Assembly (NCBI RefSeq): GCF_000328565.1
Contig: NC_019966.1
Coordinates: 1-64,000, forward strand
Direction: 5' to 3'
DNA length: 64,000 bases
Source: Mycobacterium sp. JS623
GTDB taxonomy: Bacteria > Actinomycetota > Actinomycetes > Mycobacteriales > Mycobacteriaceae
The position numbers were made by a program, and so were the translations under genes. The notes beneath the pieces were generated by a model. The model searched no databases. It saw nothing but the letters and a program-made list of their open reading frames with translations, and had not been told where the DNA came from. How positions within the stretch are numbered: position 1 is the stretch's first letter; every line of letters begins with the position of its first letter. This document shows, one piece after another, positions 1 to 12,524 of the stretch.

Positions 1-539
1 GCAACCCACGCCGATGAATCTCATACCGGTGGGGACGCGATTGCCGTTGGTAAGCTCATCCGTCTCGCTTGCTAACCGGCGCGGTCTCCAGAATCTTGTG
101 GGTCGCAGCCGTATCGCCACGTTCGGGCGACTGTTCGAGGGTACTGACGACATTTCGCTGGGTCAAACCTCGCCCGAGCGATCCCGGGTCACCGCCCGCA
201 CGTTCACATTCGCCACAGCCGTCACGCGTCCGGACTGAGCAAAAATCTACCCCCGGCGAATGTTGCAGAACGGTTGGCACTCGGGAAGAAAACTGTTAGC
301 TTCTGCCAATGCCGATTCGATAACGAAACGGCGACAGACAACGAAGCGGAGATGCCCAACAGGTCGCGAGCCCACAGAGTGCACCACCACTGTGACGAGC
401 CCCGGCCCGCGGCGTCCACGCCGGTAGACAACAGAGCGACGACGACTGTCCTGTCTCCACAGCCTGTGGATAACTATGTGGACAGTTCGTCATCGTTCCT
501 TTGGTCGTCCCTGGATCGGCCTTTAGGGGGTTCTCGTCA
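1..539. other. Non-coding region upstream of dnaA
   Basis: No convincing gene was found here. The short open frames on both strands lack ribosome sites and recognisable domains. In mycobacteria rpmH usually lies divergently upstream of dnaA, but no L34-like Lys/Arg-rich frame is present, so rpmH is presumably just outside the left edge. The right part holds the dnaA promoter region with two DnaA-box-like 9-mers (465-485) and a purine-rich ribosome site, AGGGGG, around 524-530. Confidence 0.6.
465..485. promoter_or_regulatory. Two DnaA boxes upstream of dnaA
   Basis: TGTGGATAA at 465-473 is the exact reverse complement of the consensus box TTATCCACA. TGTGGACAG at 477-485 is a one-mismatch copy of the mycobacterial form TTGTCCACA. 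They lie 55-75 bases before the dnaA start, where DnaA could bind its own promoter. Autoregulation is an inference from position and from known DnaA biology. Confidence 0.6.
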
Positions 540-2042
540 TTGACAGCTGACCCCGATCCCCCCTTCGTCGCCGTCTGGAACAACGTGGTTGCCGAACTCA
601 ACGGCGACACCGACTCCGGCGAGACCCTCAACGGGGACTCCACCGTCCCCACCCTGACCCCCCAGCAAAGAGCCTGGTTAAAGCTGGTCCAACCGCTTGT
701 CATCGCCGAGGGATTTGCCCTGCTGTCGGTGCCCACGCCGTTTGTGCAAAACGAGATCGAACGACACCTGCGCGAACCGATCATCAGCGCGCTCAGTCGT
801 CAGCTCGGCCAGCGCGTCGAGCTGGGAGTCCGCATCGCGGCGCCGGCTGCCAACGACCCCGATGAGGGCGTCAACGGTTACGCCGCCGCAGCCGCCAGCG
901 CAGAACCCGACGAAGTCGACGAAGTCTCCGAGGCCCTCGCCAGCGCCGAGGAAAGCTGGCCGACCTACTTTTCGAACCGGCCGCAAAACACCCCCGCCGG
1001 CGAGCCCACCGCAGTCAATCTGAACCGCCGGTACACCTTCGACACGTTCGTCATCGGGGCCTCCAACAGATTCGCTCACGCCGCGTCGCTCGCGATTGCT
1101 GAGGCACCGGCGCGCGCGTACAACCCGTTGTTCATCTGGGGTGAATCCGGACTAGGCAAGACCCATCTGTTGCACGCCGCCGGCAACTACGCCCAGCGGC
1201 TGTTTCCGGGCATGCGCGTCAAGTACGTGTCGACCGAGGAATTCACCAACGACTTCATCAACTCCCTCCGCGACGATCGCAAAGCGTCGTTCAAGCGCAG
1301 CTATCGCGACATCGACGTGCTGTTGGTCGACGACATCCAGTTCATCGAGGGCAAGGAAGGCATCCAGGAGGAGTTCTTCCACACCTTCAACACGCTGCAC
1401 AACGCGAACAAGCAGATCGTCATCTCCTCCGACCGGCCGCCCAAACAGCTGGCCACACTGGAAGACCGGCTGCGCACCCGGTTCGAATGGGGCCTGATCA
1501 CCGATGTTCAGCCGCCCGAACTCGAGACTCGCATCGCAATTCTGCGCAAGAAGGCGCAGATGGACCGGCTCGACGTGCCGGACGATGTGCTCGAGCTGAT
1601 CGCCAGCAGCATCGAACGCAACATCCGCGAACTCGAAGGTGCCCTGATCCGGGTCACCGCATTCGCATCGTTGAACAAAACGGCGATCGACAAGTCGTTG
1701 GCAGAGATCGTGCTCCGCGACCTCATCTCCGACGCCAGCACCATGCAAATCAGCACAGCAGCGATCATGGCCGCCACCGCCGAATACTTCGAAACCACCA
1801 TCGAGGAGCTGCGTGGGCCGGGTAAGACGCGGGCGTTGGCGCAGTCGCGGCAAATCGCCATGTATTTGTGCCGCGAGCTCACCGATCTGTCACTACCCAA
1901 GATCGGTCAGGCCTTCGGCCGCGACCACACCACGGTCATGTATGCCGAAAAGAAGATCCGCGGCGAGATGGCCGAGCGCCGTGAGGTGTTCGATCACGTC
2001 AAGGAACTCACCACCCGAATCCGCCAGCGCTCCAAGCGCTGA
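540..2042 (+). CDS. dnaA: Chromosomal replication initiator protein DnaA
   Basis: 500-aa AAA+ initiator that binds DnaA boxes and melts oriC. I chose the TTG start at 540 because it follows AGGGGG by about 10 bases and gives an N-terminus ([16 protein letters not shown]) matching mycobacterial DnaA; the frame is open further upstream, to 501. Visible parts are the N-terminal DnaB-interacting domain (about 1-90), an acidic variable linker (about 95-155), the AAA+ core with Walker A GESGLGKT at 201-208 and Walker B LLVDDIQF around 261-268, and the C-terminal helix-turn-helix with the [10 protein letters not shown] box-binding signature. First gene of the origin cluster, followed by oriC. Confidence 0.98.
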   Translation: MTADPDPPFVAVWNNVVAELNGDTDSGETLNGDSTVPTLTPQQRAWLKLVQPLVIAEGFALLSVPTPFVQNEIERHLREPIISALSRQLGQRVELGVRIAAPAANDPDEGVNGYAAAAASAEPDEVDEVSEALASAEESWPTYFSNRPQNTPAGEPTAVNLNRRYTFDTFVIGASNRFAHAASLAIAEAPARAYNPLFIWGESGLGKTHLLHAAGNYAQRLFPGMRVKYVSTEEFTNDFINSLRDDRKASFKRSYRDIDVLLVDDIQFIEGKEGIQEEFFHTFNTLHNANKQIVISSDRPPKQLATLEDRLRTRFEWGLITDVQPPELETRIAILRKKAQMDRLDVPDDVLELIASSIERNIRELEGALIRVTAFASLNKTAIDKSLAEIVLRDLISDASTMQISTAAIMAATAEYFETTIEELRGPGKTRALAQSRQIAMYLCRELTDLSLPKIGQAFGRDHTTVMYAEKKIRGEMAERREVFDHVKELTTRIRQRSKR

Positions 2043-2603
2043 CCGAATCTTCTATCGTCCCCAATTTTGTTGTCCCGGATCTCGGGGCAACCGAGTTGTG
2101 CGCGCCTACTGACAAAAAATCTTCAAAAAACTTTGGCACCGTCGGTATCACTTGTCACACCACGGCCGTGTGCATGCCGGTGTGGACAACTTGCGACCAA
2201 GCCTCGGATTGTTCGGCGCTTTTCCCACAACACCCCGAAAGTCCACAATGCGCCGACCGGCCGCATGCAATTGTCCACAATTGCCTCACACCCCGACACG
2301 CGTGCCACGCTGCACCGACACCCGGTTATCCCCAATGTCCACAAGCCCTAATACTGTTACTTGTATATCTCCAAAGTTTCTTCTTTGAAGAAGCCACCTG
2401 GGGACACATCGATTCACTGTGCGCCGGGCTGGTTTGCGAAGGCCGATGTCAGCCCGATCGATTAGCTTTCAAGTTGAGGCGGAAAGCTCTACGGTGGTTC
2501 ATCGACAGCCGTTACGGTCGTTGATACGCATCGGGGAGACGCGGCGCGAGACACCGGAAAACCGCTGGTTAGACCTTGTTGTGGGGTGGATCGAAGGGAC
2601 GCT
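2043..2603. other. oriC: Chromosomal origin oriC (dnaA-dnaN intergenic region)
   Basis: 561 bases with no gene between dnaA and dnaN, the standard position of mycobacterial oriC. Box-like 9-mers are TGTGGACAA at 2181-2189 (reverse of TTGTCCACA, perfect), AAGTCCACA at 2239-2247, TTGTCCACA at 2271-2279 (perfect), TTATCCCCA at 2326-2334 and ATGTCCACA at 2335-2343. Two AT-rich stretches flank the cluster, at about 2109-2136 and 2348-2394, and are candidate unwinding elements. The right one includes the small inverted repeat TTCTTC/GAAGAA at 2378-2392. Origin identity rests on synteny plus box clustering. Confidence 0.9.
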
Positions 2604-3803
2604 ATGGACGTGGCGACGACAACCGCTGGTCTCACCGATTTGAAGTTCCGGTTAGTGCGGGAAGACTTCGCCGACGCCGTGGCCTGGGTCGCCAGGAATT
2701 TGCCGTCCAGACCGACTGTGCCCGTCCTGGCGGGCGTGTTGCTGACGGGGTCGGACGACGGGCTGACGATTTCGGGATTCGACTACGAAGTGTCTGCCGA
2801 AGTGCGGGTGGCAGCCGAAATCGCTTCTCCTGGAAGTGTTTTGGTGTCCGGTCGGCTGTTGTCCGACATCACCCGGGCGCTGCCTGCCAAACCCGTCGAC
2901 GTCAGCGTCGAGGGCACCCGCGTCTCGTTGACCTGCGGCAGTGCCCGGTTTTCGTTGCCGACCATGGCCGTCGAGGACTACCCGGCGTTGCCGGCGCTAC
3001 CCGACGACACGGGTGTCATCTCGTCAGAGTTGTTCGGCGAGGCCATTGGCCAGGTGGCCGTCGCGGCCGGCCGAGATGACACACTTCCGATGCTGACGGG
3101 CATTCGGGTCGAGATTTCCGGCGAGAAGGTGGTTTTGGCGGCGACCGACCGCTTCCGTCTCGCGGTACGCGAGCTGACGTGGTCGACGGAGTCGGCCGAC
3201 ATCGAAGCTGCGGTGCTCGTGCCGGCGAAGACTCTCGCGGAGGCGGCGAAGGCGGGCACCGACGGCGCGGATGTGCATCTGTCGCTCGGTGCCGGAGCAG
3301 CGGTCGGCAAGGAAGGCCTGCTCGGTATTCGCAGCGACGGTAAGCGCAGCACCACTCGCCTGCTCGATGCGGAGTTCCCGAAATTTCGTCAGCTGTTACC
3401 CGCCGAGCACACGGCGATCGCGACCATCGGCGTCGCGGAACTCACCGAGGCGATCAAGCGGGTAGCCCTGGTCGCCGATCGGGGCGCGCAGGTGCGGATG
3501 GAATTCTCCGATGATGCGTTGCGGCTGTCCGCCGGCGCTGATGACGTCGGGCGCGCGGAAGAAGACCTTCCCGTCACCTTCTCGGGTGATCCGCTGACGA
3601 TCGCGTTCAACCCGACGTATCTGACCGACGGGTTGAGTTCGTTGCATTCGGAACGCGTGACGTTTGGTTTCACGACGCCCAGTCGTCCCGCGGTGTTGCG
3701 TCCGGCAGGTGAGGATGATGGGTCTGTCGGCGCAAGTGGGCCGTTCCCGGCCGCTCAAACCGATTACGTGTACCTGTTGATGCCGGTGCGGCTTCCGGGC
3801 TGA
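2604..3803 (+). CDS. dnaN: DNA polymerase III sliding clamp, beta subunit
   Basis: 399-aa processivity clamp that encircles DNA as a dimer. The ATG at 2604 ([15 protein letters not shown]) follows GAAGGGA at 2593-2599 and fits the start of mycobacterial DnaN; the six-residue upstream extension in frame is not needed. The three clamp repeats are recognisable from conserved stretches such as [36 protein letters not shown] and the C-terminal [12 protein letters not shown]. Length is close to the family norm of about 400. Likely transcribed with gnd, recF and the DUF721 gene. Confidence 0.98.
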   Translation: MDVATTTAGLTDLKFRLVREDFADAVAWVARNLPSRPTVPVLAGVLLTGSDDGLTISGFDYEVSAEVRVAAEIASPGSVLVSGRLLSDITRALPAKPVDVSVEGTRVSLTCGSARFSLPTMAVEDYPALPALPDDTGVISSELFGEAIGQVAVAAGRDDTLPMLTGIRVEISGEKVVLAATDRFRLAVRELTWSTESADIEAAVLVPAKTLAEAAKAGTDGADVHLSLGAGAAVGKEGLLGIRSDGKRSTTRLLDAEFPKFRQLLPAEHTAIATIGVAELTEAIKRVALVADRGAQVRMEFSDDALRLSAGADDVGRAEEDLPVTFSGDPLTIAFNPTYLTDGLSSLHSERVTFGFTTPSRPAVLRPAGEDDGSVGASGPFPAAQTDYVYLLMPVRLPG

Positions 3804-3834
3804 CCGGCCCTACCGCCACGAAAGAGGCGCGCAT

Positions 3835-4728
3835 ATGCAATTAGGTCTCGTCGGCCTGGGCAAAATGGGTTTCAACATGCGGGAGCGTCTGCGCGAGGGC
3901 GGCCACGAGGTGATTGGGTACGACCCTCGGCCAGAGGTCACCGACGTGCCGACGCTCGCCGCGCTCGCCGAAGCGCTACCCACTCCGCGGGTGGTTTGGG
4001 TGATGGTGCCGTCGGGCACCGTTACCCACGAAACCATCGCAGCGCTCGCGGATGTTCTCAGCGCCGGTGACCTGGTGATCGACGGCGGCAACTCGCGCTA
4101 TACCGAGGATGGTCCGCACGCAAAACTGTTGGACGACAAGGGAATTGCGTTCATCGATGCCGGAGTTTCCGGTGGCATCTGGGGTCTGAAGGAAGGCTAC
4201 GGCCTGATGGTGGGCGGTAGCGACGCCGACATCGAGCGGGCGATGCCCATCTTTGACACGCTGCGTCCAGCCGGGCCGCGCGAGGACGGATTTGTCCACG
4301 CCGGTCCCGTCGGCGCAGGTCATTTCACCAAAATGGTCCACAACGGCGTCGAATACGCGCTGATGACGGCGTATGCCGAGGGTTACGAGATGCTGGCCGC
4401 CGAAGAGCTGGTCAAGGATCCGCAGGCCGTGTATCAGGCGTGGACGAACGGCACCGTGGTGCGCTCGTGGCTGCAGCAGCTGCTGGCCAGGGCACTCAAG
4501 GAAGATCCCAAGCTCGCGGAGATTTCCGGATATACCGAGGATTCGGGCGAAGGTAGGTGGACGGTGGAGGAGGCGATTCGGCTGCGGGTTCCGGTGCCTG
4601 GCATCGCCGCATCGCTGTTCGCCCGGTTCTTGTCGCGTCAGGATGACTCGCCGACCATGAAGGCCGTCGCTGCACTGCGAAACCAATTCGGTGGCCACGC
4701 CGTGAAACGAATCAGCGAGTCGGGATAG
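3835..4728 (+). CDS. gnd: 6-phosphogluconate dehydrogenase, decarboxylating (short form)
   Basis: 297-aa NAD(P)-dependent dehydrogenase oxidising 6-phosphogluconate to ribulose 5-phosphate. The N-terminus has a Rossmann GLVGLGKMG motif (about 4-12), and GDLVIDGGNSRYTED (about 77-91) is the 6PGDH signature. At about 297 residues it belongs to the short GndA/YqeC-like class, not the 470-residue form. AAGAGG lies about 10 bases upstream of the ATG. It sits between dnaN and recF, as in rapidly growing mycobacteria (from memory M. smegmatis has the same order), and recF starts directly after its stop. Confidence 0.93.
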   Translation: MQLGLVGLGKMGFNMRERLREGGHEVIGYDPRPEVTDVPTLAALAEALPTPRVVWVMVPSGTVTHETIAALADVLSAGDLVIDGGNSRYTEDGPHAKLLDDKGIAFIDAGVSGGIWGLKEGYGLMVGGSDADIERAMPIFDTLRPAGPREDGFVHAGPVGAGHFTKMVHNGVEYALMTAYAEGYEMLAAEELVKDPQAVYQAWTNGTVVRSWLQQLLARALKEDPKLAEISGYTEDSGEGRWTVEEAIRLRVPVPGIAASLFARFLSRQDDSPTMKAVAALRNQFGGHAVKRISESG

Positions 4729-5889
4729 GTGTTCGTTCGCCGACTGGGTTTGCAGGACTTCCGGTCCTGGCCGCGGGCCGACCTGGAGTTGGAACCCGGA
4801 CGGACGGTGTTAGTCGGGCCCAATGGCTTCGGTAAAACGAATCTCGTTGAGGCGCTGTGGTATTCGTCGACGCTGGGTTCGCATCGCGTCGCGTCGGATG
4901 CGCCGCTGATCCGGACGGGCGCTGAACGCGCCGTGGTGTCGACGATCGTGGTCAGCGACGGCCGCGAATTGGCGATTGACCTGGAAATCACGGCGGGGCG
5001 CGCCAACAAGGCGCGGCTCAACCGCTCCCCGGTGCGGTCGGCGCGCGAGGTGCTGGGTGTATTGCGCGCGGTGCTGTTCGCGCCAGAGGATCTGGCGTTG
5101 GTGCGCGGCGACCCCGGTGAACGGCGCCGCTACCTGGACGAACTCGCGACCACACGCCGGCCCCGGGTGGCTGCGATCCGGGCGGACTACGACAAGGTGC
5201 TGCGGCAGCGTGCTGCGCTGCTGAAGACGGCGGGACCGGCACGCCACCGCGGTGACCGCAGCGTGCTCGACACCCTTGACGTGTGGGACGGCCACCTTGC
5301 GGCGCACGGCGCCCAACTGATTGCGGCGCGCGTGGAGTTGGCCAACCTGCTCGCCCCCGAAGTGGAGAAGGCGTACCAGCTGTTGGCCCCGGCGTCGCGC
5401 CCCGCCGCCATTCAGTACCGCAGCGGCGTCGACGTGGTCGAGGCAGAGGCCGCCGCGGGCAACGACAACCCGGAGATATTCGAGGCCGCGCTACTCGACG
5501 CGCTGGCCCGGCGCCGCGACGCCGAACTTGAGCGCGGCGTCTGTCTCGTCGGTCCGCACCGCGACGACCTCGAGCTGCGGCTCGGTGATCAGATCGCGAA
5601 AGGCTTCGCGAGCCACGGGGAATCGTGGTCAATGGCGCTGGCGCTGCGACTCGCCGCATACGAATTGCTGCGCACCGATGGCGGTGATCCCGTCCTGCTG
5701 CTCGACGACGTATTCGCCGAACTCGATAACGCGCGTCGGCAAGCGCTGGCCAACGTCGCGGCGAATGCGGAGCAGGTGCTGGTGACTGCGGCGGTGCACG
5801 ACGACATTCCCTCCGATTGGGACGCCCGGCGGGTCGAGATCACAATGCGCGACGATGACAGCGGCCGAATTTCGATGGCGGTGCCATGA
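4729..5889 (+). CDS. recF: DNA replication and repair protein RecF
   Basis: 386-aa SMC-like ATPase of the RecFOR pathway, which loads RecA onto gapped DNA. The GTG start at 4729 follows the gnd stop with no gap. Walker A is GPNGFGKT at residues 30-37. The ABC signature region ([17 protein letters not shown]) and Walker B with D-loop ([13 protein letters not shown]) are near the C-terminus. The stop overlaps the next start (ATGA at 5886-5889), indicating translational coupling with the DUF721 gene. Confidence 0.97.
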   Translation: MFVRRLGLQDFRSWPRADLELEPGRTVLVGPNGFGKTNLVEALWYSSTLGSHRVASDAPLIRTGAERAVVSTIVVSDGRELAIDLEITAGRANKARLNRSPVRSAREVLGVLRAVLFAPEDLALVRGDPGERRRYLDELATTRRPRVAAIRADYDKVLRQRAALLKTAGPARHRGDRSVLDTLDVWDGHLAAHGAQLIAARVELANLLAPEVEKAYQLLAPASRPAAIQYRSGVDVVEAEAAAGNDNPEIFEAALLDALARRRDAELERGVCLVGPHRDDLELRLGDQIAKGFASHGESWSMALALRLAAYELLRTDGGDPVLLLDDVFAELDNARRQALANVAANAEQVLVTAAVHDDIPSDWDARRVEITMRDDDSGRISMAVP

Positions 5890-6461
5890 CCTCCCCTGAA
5901 GACGACGATCCCGACGACACTGCAGTGGGCCCGCCCGCGCATCTGAGTGGGCTGGCGGGCATGGATCTGGTGCGGCGCACGCTCGAAGAAGCCCGCGGGG
6001 CCGCGCGGGTCCAGGGCAAGGATGTCGGTCGCGGCCGCAACTCACCGGTCCGGCGACGAGTGGCCGGAACCAGCCGTCGCCGCTGGTCGGGACCGGGTCC
6101 AGACTCGCGGGACCCGCAACTGCTGGGCTCGGCGACGGCTGACTTGGCACGCAACCGCGGCTGGTCGGGCCGGGTCGCCGAGGGATCGGTGTTCGGCCGG
6201 TGGCACGGCCTGGTGGGCGAGCAGATCGCAGCGCATGCGACGCCGACATCGCTGAATGACGGTGTGCTCACGGTGTCGGCCGAATCGACGGCCTGGGCGA
6301 CGCAGCTGAGGATGGTGCAGGCGCAGCTGTTGGCCAAGATCGCTGCGGCCGTGGGGGACGGAGTGGTGACCTCGTTGAGAATCGTCGGGCCGGTAGCCCC
6401 GTCGTGGCGAAAGGGGCGGTATCACATCGCGGGCCGCGGGCCCCGCGACACGTACGGGTAA
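5886..6461 (+). CDS. DUF721 (DciA-type) protein
   Basis: 191-aa protein, the positional counterpart of M. tuberculosis Rv0004 between recF and gyrB. The first 85 residues are polar and Arg-rich. The DUF721 domain follows (about 95-175), with the typical stretches [35 protein letters not shown] and [12 protein letters not shown]721 proteins related to DciA interact with and help load the replicative helicase DnaB in bacteria without DnaC, which fits the replication neighbourhood. A helicase-operator role here is inferred from the family. Confidence 0.88.
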   Translation: MTSPEDDDPDDTAVGPPAHLSGLAGMDLVRRTLEEARGAARVQGKDVGRGRNSPVRRRVAGTSRRRWSGPGPDSRDPQLLGSATADLARNRGWSGRVAEGSVFGRWHGLVGEQIAAHATPTSLNDGVLTVSAESTAWATQLRMVQAQLLAKIAAAVGDGVVTSLRIVGPVAPSWRKGRYHIAGRGPRDTYG

Positions 6462-6611
6462 GCGGCTGGCACCGGTCGGCTGAGAGCCGCCAGAAGGCCG
6501 CGAGCCTACCTCTTAAGCGACTTCACGCACCCGAGATCGAGAAATTCCACAGGCGTCGCAAATAGGTATGCAGAAACGCCGCCTCAGAATCGGTCCCGCC
6601 GCTGTCTGCCG

Positions 6612-6617
6612 GTAGAC
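6612..6617 (+). promoter_or_regulatory. Candidate gyrB promoter -10 element
   Basis: TAGACT at 6612-6617 fits the mycobacterial TANNNT -10 pattern and lies in the 232-base gap between the DUF721 gene and gyrB, about 75 bases upstream of the chosen GTG start. No strong -35 element was seen. The rest of the gap holds no gene. Confidence 0.35.
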
Positions 6618-6642
6618 TGTCCTCATGACTTGCCGACGGTAA

Positions 6643-8721
<2,079 letters not shown>

Positions 8722-8752
8722 CGCCGAATTCAACCACTAATAGGGCTGAAAT

Positions 8753-11700
8753 ATGACTGATACTTTGCCGCCCGAGGGCGACCGGATCGAGCCTGTCGAC
8801 ATCCAGCAGGAGATGCAGCGCAGCTACATCGACTATGCGATGAGCGTCATCGTTGGCCGCGCGCTGCCGGAGGTTCGCGATGGCCTCAAGCCGGTGCACC
8901 GCCGCGTGCTCTACGCGATGTACGACTCGGGTTTCCGACCGGATCGCAGCCACGCGAAATCGGCGCGCTCCGTTGCCGAAACGATGGGTAACTATCACCC
9001 CCACGGTGACTCGTCGATCTACGACACCCTGGTGCGCATGGCGCAGCCGTGGTCGCTGCGCTACCCGCTCGTCGACGGGCAGGGCAACTTCGGTTCACCG
9101 GGCAACGATCCACCGGCCGCCATGAGGTATTGCGTCACCGGAGACGCGCTAGTGCGGTTGCCTTTTGGCCAATCGGTTCGGATCGCGGACATCGTGCCCG
9201 GTGCTCGGCCCAATTCGGACAATGTCATCGATGCGAAGGTTCTGGACCGACACGGCAACCCAGTCGTGGCGGATCGGCTCTTCCATTCCGGTGAGCACCA
9301 GACCTACACAGTGACTACGGCCGAAGGGTATTCGGTTACTGGTACCGCCAACCATCCGCTTCTGTGTCTGGTGGATGTAGCCGGCGTGCCGACGCTGTTG
9401 TGGAGGCTAATCGAAGAAGTACGCCCGGATGACCGTGTGGTGATCCAAAGAACACCGGCGACGGAGTTCGGCCCCGGTGACTTTTACGACACGCTGGAGG
9501 CGCTTCTACTTGGAGCTTTCATCAGTGAAGGCTTCGTCTCACAACGCCGCGCCGGGTTCAACAACGTCGACCGTGATTACTTCAATATGGTCGTAGCCGC
9601 GTATGACGCTGTCGTCGGCGGCCCGAGATACGTGTCGGAACGCACGATTGCGTCGGGATCCAACCTTCTCGAGCTCGATATCCAAAATCTGACCACGTTG
9701 CGCAGAAGTCGGCTCGCAGAGCTCATGGGCCGGCGCTCGGCGGACAAGGCTGTCCCCCAATGGCTGTGGCACTCCCCCGCCGCAGTGAAGCGCGCGTTTC
9801 TAGGTGCTCTGTTCGAAGGCGACGGTTCGTGCTCCGCACTGCCGCGCAACACGATTCAGATCTCATACACGACGCGTAGTGGCCATCTCGCAAAAGATGT
9901 CCAGCAAATGCTGCTGGAGTTCGGTGTGGTTGCGCGGCGGTACCTGCACGCCACAGGCGAGCACAAGGTCGTCATAACCAATCGCGCCCATGCCGAGCTA
10001 TTTGCAACACGAGTTGGGTTCGGTGGCGTCAAGCAGTCGAAGCTGCAAGGTCTCGTAGCGTCGTGGCCGCGCAAGGCCGGTGGCTTGGATACCGACTACG
10101 TCCCGGGGCTCGCGACATTTGTGCGGGCGCACGGTGGCGGTCGTTGGGTCGATAAGGAATGGTTGCGCAAGCACAACATAGACCGGCTGTCCAGGTGGCA
10201 GCGCGATGGAGCTGAGATCCTCAGCCACATCAGCGACCCGGACGTCCGCGCCATCGCGTCGGAGCTGACTGACGGCCGGTTCTATTACGCACGCGTCGCA
10301 TCAGTGACCGATGCAGGCGTGCAGCCTGTCTACAGCCTTCGCGTCGACACGGACGATCACGCATTCATCACCAACGGCTTCATCAGCCACAACACGGAAG
10401 CGCGGCTGACTCCGCTTGCGATGGAGATGCTGCGCGAAATCGACGAGGAGACAGTCGATTTCATCCCGAACTACGACGGGCGCGTGCAGGAGCCGACGGT
10501 TCTGCCGAGCCGGTTCCCGAACCTGCTCGCCAACGGGTCGGGCGGTATCGCGGTCGGCATGGCCACCAACATGCCGCCGCACAACCTGCGCGAGTTGGCC
10601 GACGCCGTCTACTGGTGTCTGGAAAACCACGAGGCCGACGAAGAAGCGACGCTGGCCGCGGTGACCGAGTATGTCAAGGGACCGGACTTTCCCACCTACG
10701 GCTTGATCGTTGGCTCGCAGGGCATCAACGACGCGTATGCCACCGGCCGGGGATCGATTCGGATGCGCGGTGTGTGCGAGATCGAAGAGGACAACCGCGG
10801 GCGCACCGGGATCGTCATCACCGAGCTTCCGTATCAGGTGAACCACGACAACTTCATCACCTCGATCGCCGAGCAGGTCCGCGACGGCAAGCTCGGCGGG
10901 ATCTCGAACATCGAAGACCAGTCCAGCGACCGCGTCGGGCTGCGAATCGTGGTGGAGCTCAAGCGCGATGCTGTCGCGAAGGTGGTGCTGAACAACCTCT
11001 ACAAGCACACCCAGCTGCAGACCAGCTTCGGCGCCAACATGCTGGCGATCGTCGACGGTGTGCCCCGCACACTTCGGCTCGACCAGCTGATCCGGCACTA
11101 CGTCAACCATCAACTCGACGTCATCGTCCGGCGCACCACCTACCGGCTGCGCAAGGCCAACGAGCGGGCCCACATCCTGCGTGGATTGGTCAAAGCCCTC
11201 GACGCGCTCGATGAAGTAATCGCGTTGATCCGGGCGTCGGAGACCGTCGATGTCGCGCGGCAGGGATTGATCGAGCTGCTCGATATCGACGACATCCAGG
11301 CCCAGGCCATCCTGGACATGCAGTTGCGCCGGCTGGCCGCCCTGGAACGTCAGAAGATCGTCGACGACTTGGCCAAGATCGAGGCCGAGATCGCCGACCT
11401 GGAAGACATCCTGGCCAAGCCCGAGCGGCAGCGCGCCATCGTGCGCGACGAGCTCAAGGAGATCGTCGACAAGTACGGCGACGACCGCCGAACCCGCATC
11501 ATCGCCGCCGACGGCGACGTCAACGACGAAGATCTGATCGCGCGTGAGGACGTCGTCGTCACCATCACCGAAACCGGCTACGCCAAACGCACCAAGACCG
11601 ACCTGTACCGCAGCCAAAAGCGAGGCGGCAAGGGCGTGCAGGGCGCCGGGCTCAAGCAGGACGACATCGTCAACCACTTCTTTGTGTGTTCGACGCACGA

Positions 11701-12505
11701 CTGGATCCTGTTCTTCACCACGCAGGGCCGGGTGTACCGCGCCAAGGCCTACGACCTGCCCGAGGCGTCGCGGACCGCGCGCGGTCAGCACGTCGCGAAC
11801 CTGCTGGCCTTCCAGCCAGAGGAGCGCATCGCTCAGGTCATCCAGATCAAGAGCTACGAGGATGCGCCGTATCTCGTGCTGGCGACCAAGAACGGCCTGG
11901 TGAAGAAGTCGAAGCTGACCGATTTCGACTCCAACCGTTCGGGCGGCATCGTGGCGGTGAACCTGCGCGACGGCGACGAACTGGTCGGCGCCGTCCTGTG
12001 TTCCTCCGACGACGATCTGCTGCTCGTGTCGGCCAAGGGCCAGTCGATTCGATTCTCAGCAACCGATGAGGCACTGCGCCCGATGGGGCGTGCCACCTCC
12101 GGTGTGCAGGGCATGCGGTTCAACGAAGAGGACAAGCTGCTGTCGTTGAACGTGGTCCAAGAGGACACGTATTTGCTGGTCGCGACGGCCGGCGGCTACT
12201 CCAAGCGGACCGCGATTGACGAATACCCGGTTCAGGGCCGCGGCGGCAAAGGGGTGCTGACGATCCAGTTCGACAAGCGTCGTGGCAGTCTGGTCGGAGC
12301 GTTGATCGTCGATGACGACACCGAGTTGTACGCCATCACCTCCGGTGGGGGCGTCATCCGGACGGCGGCTCGCCAGGTCCGCAAGGCCGGGCGGCAGACC
12401 AAGGGCGTTCGGTTGATGAACCTGGGCGAGGGCGACACACTGGTTGCTATTGCGCGCAACGCTGAAGAGACCGACGTTGACGCGGTCGAGACCGACGCAA
12501 CGTAA
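8753..12505 (+). CDS. gyrA: DNA gyrase subunit A precursor with in-frame intein
   Basis: 1250-codon frame made of an 829-aa GyrA and a 421-aa intein (9131-10393) inserted directly after catalytic Tyr126 in AMRY/TEARL. The breakage-rejoining domain is at the N-terminus ([28 protein letters not shown]), and the C-terminal beta-pinwheel carries the GyrA-box motif [10 protein letters not shown]. Residue S87 occupies the position that is Ala90 in M. tuberculosis. Functional gyrase requires the intein to splice, since it sits beside the active-site tyrosine. The start ATG lies 31 bases after gyrB and the two genes are presumably co-transcribed. Confidence 0.97.
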   Translation: MTDTLPPEGDRIEPVDIQQEMQRSYIDYAMSVIVGRALPEVRDGLKPVHRRVLYAMYDSGFRPDRSHAKSARSVAETMGNYHPHGDSSIYDTLVRMAQPWSLRYPLVDGQGNFGSPGNDPPAAMRYCVTGDALVRLPFGQSVRIADIVPGARPNSDNVIDAKVLDRHGNPVVADRLFHSGEHQTYTVTTAEGYSVTGTANHPLLCLVDVAGVPTLLWRLIEEVRPDDRVVIQRTPATEFGPGDFYDTLEALLLGAFISEGFVSQRRAGFNNVDRDYFNMVVAAYDAVVGGPRYVSERTIASGSNLLELDIQNLTTLRRSRLAELMGRRSADKAVPQWLWHSPAAVKRAFLGALFEGDGSCSALPRNTIQISYTTRSGHLAKDVQQMLLEFGVVARRYLHATGEHKVVITNRAHAELFATRVGFGGVKQSKLQGLVASWPRKAGGLDTDYVPGLATFVRAHGGGRWVDKEWLRKHNIDRLSRWQRDGAEILSHISDPDVRAIASELTDGRFYYARVASVTDAGVQPVYSLRVDTDDHAFITNGFISHNTEARLTPLAMEMLREIDEETVDFIPNYDGRVQEPTVLPSRFPNLLANGSGGIAVGMATNMPPHNLRELADAVYWCLENHEADEEATLAAVTEYVKGPDFPTYGLIVGSQGINDAYATGRGSIRMRGVCEIEEDNRGRTGIVITELPYQVNHDNFITSIAEQVRDGKLGGISNIEDQSSDRVGLRIVVELKRDAVAKVVLNNLYKHTQLQTSFGANMLAIVDGVPRTLRLDQLIRHYVNHQLDVIVRRTTYRLRKANERAHILRGLVKALDALDEVIALIRASETVDVARQGLIELLDIDDIQAQAILDMQLRRLAALERQKIVDDLAKIEAEIADLEDILAKPERQRAIVRDELKEIVDKYGDDRRTRIIAADGDVNDEDLIAREDVVVTITETGYAKRTKTDLYRSQKRGGKGVQGAGLKQDDIVNHFFVCSTHDWILFFTTQGRVYRAKAYDLPEASRTARGQHVANLLAFQPEERIAQVIQIKSYEDAPYLVLATKNGLVKKSKLTDFDSNRSGGIVAVNLRDGDELVGAVLCSSDDDLLLVSAKGQSIRFSATDEALRPMGRATSGVQGMRFNEEDKLLSLNVVQEDTYLLVATAGGYSKRTAIDEYPVQGRGGKGVLTIQFDKRRGSLVGALIVDDDTELYAITSGGGVIRTAARQVRKAGRQTKGVRLMNLGEGDTLVAIARNAEETDVDAVETDAT
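9131..10393 (+). mobile_element. GyrA intein with LAGLIDADG homing endonuclease (421 aa)
   Basis: The intein begins with Cys ([20 protein letters not shown]) and ends FISHN, before Thr of the C-extein. Splicing residues are present: Cys1, block B TANHPLL, the penultimate His and terminal Asn. The flanks closely match the GyrA inteins known from several mycobacteria (M. xenopi, M. leprae, M. flavescens), at the same Tyr-Thr insertion site. Unlike the 198-residue M. xenopi mini-intein, this one keeps an endonuclease domain with both dodecapeptide motifs, [10 protein letters not shown] (near 9508-9537) and [10 protein letters not shown] (near 9790-9820), each with its acidic residue. Splicing and probable homing activity are inferred from the intact motifs. 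Confidence 0.96.
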
Positions 12506-12524
12506 CGACGTTAAGGAGCCGTAG

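Noticed and set aside
1-280. rpmH or another gene at the left edge
   Set aside because: None of the short frames on either strand resembles ribosomal protein L34 or has a ribosome site.
501-539. Upstream extension of dnaA to the first in-frame start
   Set aside because: The extra 13 residues contain the ribosome site itself; TTG 540 matches known mycobacterial DnaA N-termini.
10301-11791. 496-codon minus-strand frame within gyrA
   Set aside because: Antisense shadow of conserved gyrA sequence; Val/Gly/Asp-rich without any recognisable motif.
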